From: Zygnema cylindricum
Lineage: Eukaryota > Streptophyta > Zygnematophyceae > Zygnematales > Zygnemataceae
NCBI GenBank assembly: GCA_037447655.1
Contig: JBBHKE010002664.1
Coordinates: 26,503 to 51,240, forward strand
Reading direction: 5' to 3'
DNA length: 24,738 nucleotides
Both the position numbers and the translations under genes were made by a program. This document shows, in pieces, positions 17,760-24,738 of this stretch; position 1 is the stretch's first letter, and each line of letters opens with the position of its first letter. Under the pieces are notes generated by a model. That model worked only from the letters and a program-made list of their open reading frames with translations. It was not told the origin of the DNA and searched no databases.

Positions 17760-18827
17760 GCAACATTGCCATATCCAAATTATGGCGAGGGAGGGAGGAC
17801 AAAAGAGGAAGCTACTGGAGTGGGATAATTAGAGGGAAAATGCGGGGAGAAAATGGTTGACCAAGAAAGGTTAACGGAGTTTGAAAAGGCATTGTGCGCT
17901 GCCACGTTGGAAGATTGTGGGAGGGATGAATAAAGGGAATAATGGTGAGGATAAGGAAAATTTGGAGGGAAAGAAAGGTGTGTAGGGAATAGGGGGGTGG
18001 GAAGAACTAGTGGGGTGGCATTGGCAACGTTGATATTTCCTCCGTTTTTAGGGGGATTAGAAGCCTCGGCTGCTTTCCACCTCGCCAATTTTCGACATTC
18101 TTCAACGGAGTGTCATTTTCTTTTGCAGTAAGCGCAAAACAAACGCTGCACCCCCCCGAGTTGATTTTCTGATTTTCAACAATAAAAGCATTTGCATGAT
18201 AGAGATTTGGAGTAGAAAAAGAGAGAAGTTTTGTCTCTTCATGCAAAAATTTTGTACAAAGGGAGTGGGAATGGATTGGTCTAGATTGTCAAACAAGGAA
18301 ATGAAAGGGGAAAAGGTTTCAGGGAGTCCTCCCAAAAGGTTAGAAGAGAGGTTTTCCTCGGAAAGATGGACGCCTATCATGGTGCACTTTCCGGCCGACA
18401 ATTCGATTGTGCTAATCCAATCTTGCTTAGATTCCGTTGGCTTTTTCATAGAGTTGAAAAACGCTCGTTTTTTAATTCGGCGAGCAGCCCATCGGGTTTG
18501 AATGTAAGCTGCTTGAAGACGACTCCAAGCCTAGGCGGAAGAGGAGGAGCCACGAATAAGACGAGTGCCCTCGGCAGTAAGTGACATCACTAGGCGAGCG
18601 TGCGCATCTTCATCCTTTTATTTCTATGTAGCTATTGCTAACTCTTTTGTAGCTTCTTCTGCTGGTGTATCACTAGAGGAAAGGATAGGAGGTTTTGAAA
18701 TTCCTATAAAATGGTCCCAAATCTTCTCGTGTTTGAAAAAATGCATGGCTGAAAATAACCAATCATAGAAGTTTTGGCCATAAAATACCTGGATAGTATT
18801 AGAAGTGGCATGGCCGGGCCCATAACC
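17760..18827 (-). pseudogene. Copia gag with damaged zinc knuckle
   Basis: FYGQNFYDWLFSAMHFFKHE and the later WISTIELSAGKCTMIGVHLSEE/LLGGLPETFSPF are typical of copia gag (UBN2-type). The CCHC zinc knuckle reads CAYCKRK-stop-HSVEEC near 18098-18135: the glycine codon has become TGA (18113-18115). Two frameshifts separate the N-terminal part, the stretch at 18007-18246 and the knuckle; one coincides with a C run near 18151. No start codon is seen in frame after the primer site; the position where one is expected reads CAT. Confidence 0.85.
18812..18827 (-). promoter_or_regulatory. Candidate primer-binding site
   Basis: The - strand directly after the 5' LTR reads GGTTATGGGCCCGG. It is loosely similar to the GGTATCAGAGCCC complement of initiator tRNA-Met used by many plant copia elements, but diverged. 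Its position is right; the sequence match is weak. Confidence 0.4.
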
Positions 18828-19413
18828 TATTGGAGATGGATTGGCGGAAGCGAAGAAATTGTACACAAGAGAAAGATCAATGCATTGGATAGAGAAATTG
18901 ATTTGTATTTGGGATAATTTTATTAAGTGAGAAAATTGACTTATATACAAAATACACAGTGCTAATTACTCTGGAGTCTAAGCGCTCTTTGGTGCGGTGT
19001 AACTAAAAGGATCATAGTCAAGATTATAATACACCTGGTCAACATTTTACGTGACTAGATTCTAATGTATGTAGACTAGATTCTAACGTGAGTTAGATTG
19101 TAACGAATTTACTTTAGGTCGGCAATGTACAAAAGTAATTAAGACCTAAAGTAACGACGTAGACTCGAGCGACAAAGGGTACGAAGATAAAATTAAAGTA
19201 CAAAAAGAATTAAGTAAAAATGAAAACATACGTAAAAATAGAGATCGTCGCCCAAAGGATTTGTACGTAGGGCGACAAGACTGGACCGACGCATGTAGAG
19301 TACGAATAAGACCAAGACCAGACCGACCCATGTAATGATGGGTACGGACGAGACCAAGTCCGGACCGTTGTATGATAAGTACGGACAAACGTAACACTAA
19401 ATGACCCTTAACA
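18828..19413 (-). repeat. 5' LTR of the copia element
   Basis: On the - strand it starts TGTTAAGGGTCATTTAG and ends CCAATA, exactly as long as the 3' LTR. It is followed by the target duplication GATTG (19414-19418). Confidence 0.92.
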
Positions 19414-19790
19414 GATTGCTCCACAGTGTGTGAGCAACGTAGCAAATGGGCCCCTTGCTCGTCTATATAAATGCAACGGGGCTTCCCTGAAGGGGAAAGG
19501 TGTGGCAAGCCAAGCGATAAGCGAAGCACAACATAAAATTGAGGAAAAGATAGACGGAGTGAAGTGAGAATTGGTGTAGCAATGAACTAAGTTCCAGCCC
19601 TTTGCCTCGAACACGATTGGAGTCGACTCCACGCTTCAGCCGTAAACTGTGCCTCAAGTAGATCCTTGAATTCGACGGCGGCTACCTTTTCGGCGATGTG
19701 TTGCTGCACGCGTGAGTGAATTCTGGTGATGAGGGAAGAGAACGCGGGAACTTGAGCTTGAGCCTCAACTGGTAGAAAGCGGTAAGGTGG
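19414..19790 (-). pseudogene. RT C-terminal remnant (copy C), upstream half
   Basis: The - strand reads EAWSRLQSCSRQRAG, a stop, then SFPQFYVVLRLSLGLPHLSP and CIYIDEQGAHLLRCSHTVEQ. The order LR..LGLP, C, H, C resembles the zinc-knuckle-like motif downstream of the RT domain in non-LTR-type RTs. It continues in the same frame at 12772 once the copia element is removed, an independent check of the copia boundaries. It starts immediately beside a TIR end at 19791-19827. Confidence 0.5.
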
Positions 19791-19827
19791 ACAAAAACGT
19801 CTAACGCTAATAGCGATTCACGGTGTA
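19791..19827. mobile_element. Right end of a TACACC-family TIR element
   Basis: CTAACGCTAATAGCGATTCACGGTGTA is the complement of a TACACCGTGAATCGCTATTAGCG terminus. It contains the palindrome CGCTAATAGCG (19805-19815) at the position where W and X carry different palindromes. I could not find its left partner. Confidence 0.55.
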
Positions 19828-19914
19828 TTGTACCTAAATTAAACTCACCAAACTCACCAGAGCTTCAAAAGGCAAACTCTCAAATACACTATCTATGGGA
19901 AGGAATTCGACTTA

Positions 19915-21393
19915 GGGTGGACTTCCATTAAGCGTCTCAGTAATTGTACGGAGAATTTTACTGAAAGGCGTGCCTTCCATTAGGTCGCGACAGTAAACCA
20001 CTTTTTATTTGCGTGGCTCATTCTGGTTGTAACACGTAGGTTAATATTAGATGCATAAAATCTTGAAAGAATTTTAGAATGCAAAGTTTGAACGCAATAT
20101 CTGTACGATCGTAGGTAAATATCTGTACCCACGGAGGAAATATCTGTACCGTCGGAGGTAATTAATTATTCGTACATATGGCATTAAATGCTCTACCCAA
20201 AATTTCAAAACGCAACGACATAAAGGCGGAGGCAAACTTTGATGGTGGGAGCGAGGCTAAGGGTGCGTCTCTATGTACTTCAAACTTAGAGTTTTTTTTT
20301 GTTTTTTAGCGCAGATCCGGCGGACCCGGATTTCGGGTGTCCTATGTGTACCAAACGAAATTGTCACTTAGGGCGTGACGATTGTATACGTCGACAATGC
20401 CCGTGACGGCTGTCAACGTCTACAATCTGTGATGACCCACGTCATTTTTCGTAACTGCTTGTGACGTCGCGTGATTTTTCGTGACATTGTAGACCTACCG
20501 CCCTCCAGCCTGTGCCGTTTCACCGTTGAAGAAGATGCGTTTTGCCTTTGCGTCTATTGTCGGCTCGACGTGAAATGGCATCGGAACCTTGAGACCCCTG
20601 CAAAAAAAAAATCCGTACCGGATGGAAACGGACAAAACAAAACAAACTGTGTACTTCTCTTTGTCGTATTAAACAAAAACAGACAAAACATAGCGAATCG
20701 TGTACACTTCCACGTCGCTTGAAACCGTTTGATTTTTTTGAACAAAACAGTACACGTGCGAATACGTGTTCCTATTTGTTTATAGAAAATCCTTAATTTT
20801 AAAACACATCGGCCCTGTATTTTAAAGATAAGGTTGAAGATGACGTTTTTTGTCGTCGAAGTGGGTCGAAGAACACAAGACGACAAGATGTAGTACATTT
20901 TAAATCCGATGATGACTCAAAATGTACTTCTCTTTTTTTCTATTTTATTGTACGGTTGAAACTTACGCGGTACGGCTCTAAGTTTTACAGGAAAACGACA
21001 GAAAAAAACCCTTACTTAAGCACATAGAGACGCACCCTAATTTCTGCAGATTCGCAGCCACCCTGGCGGAACGCACGTGGCCCTTGTGACGTGTACGCAC
21101 ATATGCGCGCGCTCCTCGTGGATTTTTTTTTATCTTTTCCACGCGGCCTATTTTTACACATTCTGTATTCGAGAACTGTCCTCCCTGTGCACGGTCTTAA
21201 CAAACTGTAGGGTTGGTGACGTGACGTCTCGGATAAAAAGTGTAATAGAATCTGACGGTCCGAAATTACGCCTACAACATTGGACATTTTTCTCTAATGT
21301 TGTTTTCCTTGGAAAAAAAATCTGTACGAATCTGTACGAAACGGTACGACCGTCAGTAAAAAACCCTACTTTTTCGCTAATGGAAGTCCACCC
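19915..21393. mobile_element. Harbinger/Tourist-like TIR element, outer (1479 bases)
   Basis: The left end GGGTGGACTTCCATTAAGCG matches the right end CGCTAATGGAAGTCCACCC as an inverted repeat. TTA flanks it at 19912-19914 and 21394-21396, the 3-base target preference of PIF/Harbinger elements. About half its length is the nested element at 20261-21037. No transposase is recognisable. Confidence 0.8.
20261..21037. mobile_element. Harbinger/Tourist-like TIR element, inner (777 bases)
   Basis: The ends GGGTGCGTCTCTATGTACTT and its complement (one mismatch in the outer 20) are flanked by TAA at 20258-20260 and 21038-21040. It has no coding region I recognise. Its ends differ from those of the outer element beyond GGGTG, so they are separate families. 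Confidence 0.85.
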
Positions 21394-21396
21394 TTA

Positions 21397-21835
21397 CTTT
21401 GATTGATGAATTCGCACGTGTAAAAGAAATATCACGTCTTGCCCCCACTCTCCTTTTGGAACCGTCCAAATGAAAATCGTACGGTTTGAAATTACGCGAT
21501 CGCCACATTGGCGCCATGCCAGAATGCAGACTCGTCGCACCGGAGGCTGTGGAGCTGACGGAGCCAGCCCGTCGTTTACGTATCGTCCAATGTGTGAAAA
21601 TTCTTCAAGATTCGTAATCAGCCAATAGGTGCATTCGAACAGAAATACCCTTAAAAATGAGAATGTGTACTGTACCGTACCATGCATTGTCGGTGCAGAA
21701 AATGACACGTGGCTATCATGTCAGATTTTCTGGCGTAGTTTCCCAGTGCATAGGAAAAACATTTGTAATAAATTTGAGGATTGCAACTAGGGCGTTCCTG
21801 GAGGCGTTATCTGTGACGTACAATCGTACATCCGT
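21397..21835. other. No gene seen
   Basis: Unique sequence rich in GTAC and CGT. Short stretches (GAATTCGCACGTG near 21408) resemble the repeat units that follow, so it may be an older unit. Confidence 0.45.
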
Positions 21836-22610
21836 GATTTACGGCCGTCCGTTAATCGATCCGGGAAGAATCTTACGGCTCACGTGGCACGTTTTTGTTC
21901 TTGTTTGACCTAAAAAGTGGCCCAATGGGAGCCCGTGGTAACAGTTTGACTCCAGGACTTCCGTATTGTTTGGAGGCGGCCCATACCGTCCGATCAAACA
22001 TTCGTTTTGTCCTATGTGATGCTTCGTACCTTTTGGAGTTTTTGTCGTTACAGTTTCTGCATGGATTCCCACTTGTAAAGAGGAAACCACTTTTTAAATG
22101 GTTGAACATCTGTACTGTCACGTACGATTTTTTGTCGATTTTTGGCCGTCCGATCACTTTGTAGGAAAATCGGATTGTTTACAAAATGACTCCGAGACCT
22201 CCTTACCTTGTGGAGGCGATGTGGACCGTCCGATCAAAGCCTTTTTATATTCGTTATGGAGGATATTTTGTCGTTATAGTCTCTGAATGATTCGCACGTG
22301 CATAGCTGATCAGAATATTTTAATTTCATTTATGGCCGTCCGATAAATATTGAAGATGAAACGGACGGCCACGTGTTACGATTTCATTAATATCTGACTT
22401 TGGAGCCTTGTTCAGAACTTTATTTTTCCCACCTCCGTATATATTGGGGGACGATCCTGACCGTCCGATCATATCTCCGAAAAAAATTAATAAAGTCCAT
22501 AAATGAGAGAACCTACATCCCCGTAATTTTTTGTTTTGTTTTTAGTCATCGATCCTCCAAACCGTATCCCTCATTTGTTGTCGTTACAGTCACTACAAAA
22601 ATCATGCCAA
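21836..22610. repeat. Three degenerate tandem units with CCGTCCGATC motifs
   Basis: Each unit holds GGCCGTCCG, then GACCGTCCGATCA or similar, then TTGTCGTTACAGTCTCTG near its end. The last landmark occurs at about 22045, 22271 and 22581, giving spacings of 226 and 310 bases. CCGTCCGAT occurs five times in the array, plus one diverged CCGTCCGTTAATC. No protein-coding explanation is seen. Confidence 0.75.
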
Positions 22611-22778
22611 TTGTCCGTACTAGTCAGGTCTCGCATACCGTTAATCCTGTGGCCGTACAGGTACACAGCTCGTACTTTTATTTTTCTCTTAATGAGGTCA
22701 TTCTGGTCCTTGATTCCGACGTGTTGACGTCATTAGCAATAGCATCCGACAGAAAATAATCTCAGCCGTCAAAAACGA

Positions 22779-22802
22779 CCGTCAGAATTTTTCATCTGAC
22801 GG
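22779..22802. repeat. Small inverted repeat
   Basis: CCGTCAGA and TCTGACGG form an 8-base stem with an 8-base loop, in a region rich in CCGTC/GACGG. Confidence 0.7.
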
Positions 22803-22844
22803 TTCGGATTGGTTCAAATCCAACGCCGTATCAAATCCCAAAAC

Positions 22845-22965
22845 GGCAAAAAAAATCAGAACAGACGAAAAATCATAACAGACAAAAAATTCAAAAACGG
22901 ACCAAAAAATACAAAACCGACAAAAATTTCAAAGCAGACAAAAAATCATAAAGGACAGGATCATC
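22845..22965. repeat. A-rich ~20-base tandem units (CAGACAAAAAATCA)
   Basis: Five or six variants of AACAGACAAAAAATCATA follow one another. Further A-rich sequence with A runs at about 23119-23136 and 23290-23313 continues to the promoter region. No gene is seen there. Confidence 0.7.
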
Positions 22966-23356
22966 GCGGCCGTCGAATCGGCCGTTGAATCTTTTTTTGT
23001 ATTTGACGGAATTTTTTCTTAACTACCATTGGCTCAAAAATGCGCAGACAGTACCGGAAAATACAGAAAACGACAAAATAGGAAAATATCTTCCGATCAA
23101 TGCACGCCAAAATCCTTAAAAAAAAAAAAAAAAAAACCAAACTCCGAAGCAGCGTTCTCCCTTCTGAGACGCAAAACGACAAAAAAAGATCCGACCAAAC
23201 TCCCATCGACAAAAAACAACGACGCAAGAAACGACAAAAAAGAGAACAGACCATATTTTCACAACAAGGAAAAGCAAAAAACGAAGAGAAAAAAAAAAAA
23301 AAAAAAAAAAAAATGAATAAAACGACAAAAGTTGTAATAATATTTAATTTAACATT

Positions 23357-23366
23357 TATAAAAATA
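23357..23366 (+). promoter_or_regulatory. Candidate TATA box of the 3' gene
   Basis: TATAAAAATA lies about 170 bases before a consensus donor and ahead of a C/T- and A-rich leader typical of plant 5' UTRs. A transcription start about 30 bases downstream would suit. It is inferred from position only. Confidence 0.4.
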
Positions 23367-23389
23367 AGTATTGAGTAAAGATAGACACC

Positions 23390-23529
23390 GAATTTAGTGT
23401 GGATTCCAATGGCTGCATGTTCTAATTCATTTTTTTTTAACTCTTCTTTTCTCCCTTCTTCTCCACTTAAAACAAAAACCCAATCTTTTTTTACCCAAAA
23501 ATCTGAAAAAAACGCAGCTTTTAAGCGTG
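23390..23529 (+). other. Probable 5' leader exon of the 3' gene
   Basis: CT-rich leader-like sequence ends at GCGTG before GTAAGT (23530), a near-perfect donor. The start is a guess from the TATA box. It has no ATG-led coding frame that joins the coding exon downstream. Confidence 0.4.
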
Positions 23530-24387
23530 GTAAGTTTTTCAAATAAGTCAACTTTTGTTAATTTTTTTTTGTTAAATACAATTTTTTTTTTCAAAAAAAA
23601 ATGAATTTTTGTTTAATTTTTTTGTTAAAAAAGGTGATTTAGGCCCAAAAAATCATTTTTTTTAGTTATTCAGCTTTTTAACTTTTTTTTAATATTTCTT
23701 CTTTAATTTGAAATTTGAAAATTATCTGTTTTGAATTTTCTTGGGTGTCTATTTTTTTTTTTTTTTTCCTAAAAGTTCGTTCGTTTTTTCCTATTCTTGT
23801 TTTATAATTTTCTGTTATCTTTTAGACGACCGTTTTAAAAAGCCACTGATCGTTAGATCTGTTTACCTTTTACGTTTTTTAAATTATTACTCTTATTATA
23901 CTTAAGTAAGTAAATAATATTTTTTTTGATCATTTTTTTTTTGCCATTTTTTTTTTTTTTTGGGTTCTCTGTTTTGACTTGCGCAAGTTTAAAACTTTAA
24001 GCTTTTACAGTCAAAAAAAATGTTTTTTTTCAATTTTTATTTATTTATTTGTTGATTTTTTTGAAAAGTTTAACAGATCAGCATTTATCTGCGTCTTATT
24101 TTTATTTTTTTATTATTATTGTTATTTTTTTTCTATCAAGCTCTTGAATTTAATCAAATAACAAAAAAAAAACGTTTTTTTTTTTTCCAGAAACACAATT
24201 CAGATTTTTTATTTTTATTTAAAGCACATGTACACATGAAAACCCCTTTTTTTTTTACAATTTTTGAAAATTGTAAAAAACTGAAAGAAGGTTCTAAACT
24301 TTTTTTTTTTTTTTTTCCCTTTTTTCCCCCTTTTTCCCCCTTTTTTTTTTTTTTTTTTTTTTCTTTTCCTTTTTTTTTCCTTTTTTT

Positions 24388-24421
<34 letters not shown>

Positions 24422-24424
24422 CAG
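23530..24424 (+). other. Leader intron of the 3' gene (895 bases), T-rich
   Basis: The donor is G/GTAAGT and the acceptor TTTTTCAG/T (AG 24423-24424). The last 120 bases are almost pure T with short C runs, a very long polypyrimidine tract. T-rich throughout, with no coding content. Confidence 0.55.
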
Positions 24425-24592
24425 TGTGTCTTCCTGGAAAAATGTCAAAACGGAACGGAGATTCCATGCGAGTCAGTTCCGTTGCAACGGAGCCGGAGAC
24501 AGATGTGACAGATGTCACAATTTCCTCTCCCTCCGACGACCAGGGATACGCAGACTTGGCGAAAAAAGTTTCCGAGGCGCTTTTTTTACCAG
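24425..24592 (+). CDS. First coding exon of an unidentified gene (truncated by window)
   Basis: After the acceptor at 24424 a short leader precedes ATG at 24442. The frame reads MSKRNGDSMRVSSVATEPET, DVTDVTISSPSDDQGYADL and AKKVSEALFLP before the donor AG/GTGATA (24593). That is 50 codons plus one base. It is GC-richer than its surroundings, and it is hydrophilic, with a Ser/Thr/Asp-rich segment followed by an amphipathic helix. No signal peptide or membrane segment is seen. I do not recognise the family. The frame is also open upstream of the ATG to the acceptor, so an internal exon is possible. Confidence 0.6.
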
Positions 24593-24661
24593 GTGATATT
24601 TTGTTTATTTGTTTATTTATTTATTTTTGGTTTTTATTACTTTTTCTGTTTTGTTATGGTC

Positions 24662-24664
<3 letters not shown>

Positions 24665-24738
<74 letters not shown>
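24665..24738. repeat. (TC)n microsatellite at the window end
   Basis: At least 37 uninterrupted TC units lie inside the next intron and run off the window. Confidence 0.95.

Larger units (their letters stand above)
12773..19413 (-). mobile_element. Ty1/copia LTR retrotransposon, full length, inactive
   Basis: Two 586-base LTRs (12773-13358 and 18828-19413) bound a 6641-base element on the - strand. The domain order is gag, protease, integrase, RT, RNase H, which defines the copia superfamily. A polypurine tract adjoins the 3' LTR, and GATTG is duplicated at both ends. From protease to RNase H the frame is the same once the 1300-base insertion is discounted, as in the single gag-pol frame of copia elements. 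Several stops and at least two gag frameshifts make it dead. The LTRs differ at about 33 of the first ~350 aligned bases (counted by eye), so it is not recent. Confidence 0.95.

Noticed and set aside
21836-22610. CRISPR-like array
   Set aside because: Eukaryotic context, spacing irregular and long, repeats degenerate.
22961-24518. Phe-rich and Lys-rich open frames around the 3' gene
   Set aside because: They translate poly(T)/poly(A) tracts and conflict with the splice-bounded exon at 24425-24592.
1-24738. tRNA, rRNA or other structured RNA genes
   Set aside because: I saw no cloverleaf, conserved rRNA or snRNA sequence on reading both strands; a covariance-model search would be needed to be certain.

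Overview
This is eukaryotic nuclear DNA: GT-AG introns, long homopolymer and microsatellite tracts, and layered transposable elements. The only gene I can name is a green-lineage (plant-type) organellar translation initiation factor IF-2, whose C-terminal tail resembles plant mitochondrial IF-2. With a plant-like Ty1/copia element this suggests a streptophyte, perhaps a repeat-rich alga or early land plant. The species cannot be fixed from the window.

Layout. 1-5258 holds the last four exons of IF-2 on the + strand (194-469, 1590-1742, 3337-3450, 4928-5258), with introns of 1120, 1594 and 1477 bases. Introns 2 and 3 and the 3' flank carry decayed tandem copies of the adjoining exon edges. Several keep splice sites, the reading frame and a length divisible by three. 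5259-6290 is (GGGA)-type purine DNA with further copies of the last exon, the strand complement of the (CCCT)n tract at 4237-4926. 6300-12772 is gene-poor and filled with nested terminal-inverted-repeat (TIR) elements and remnants of a reverse transcriptase (RT). 12773-19413 is a complete-length but dead Ty1/copia element on the - strand: two 586-base LTRs and a 5-base target duplication. It carries its own 1295-base insertion, best read as a solo LTR, and it landed inside an RT remnant that continues on both sides. 19788-22760 holds a TIR end, two nested Harbinger-like elements and a degenerate tandem repeat. 23357-24738 looks like the promoter, leader intron and first coding exon of a second + strand gene, cut off by the window edge.

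How the parts relate. IF-2 and the 3' gene are co-oriented host genes separated by about 18 kb of transposon graveyard. Order of insertion can be read: the RT remnant is older than copia, which is older than its solo LTR. In the TIR cluster, W is older than X and Y, and Y is older than Z. The most unusual structure is the set of exon-edge duplications in IF-2, some of which form phase-compatible potential cassette exons. One caution for the IF-2 model is a single-base frame conflict at the start of its last exon.
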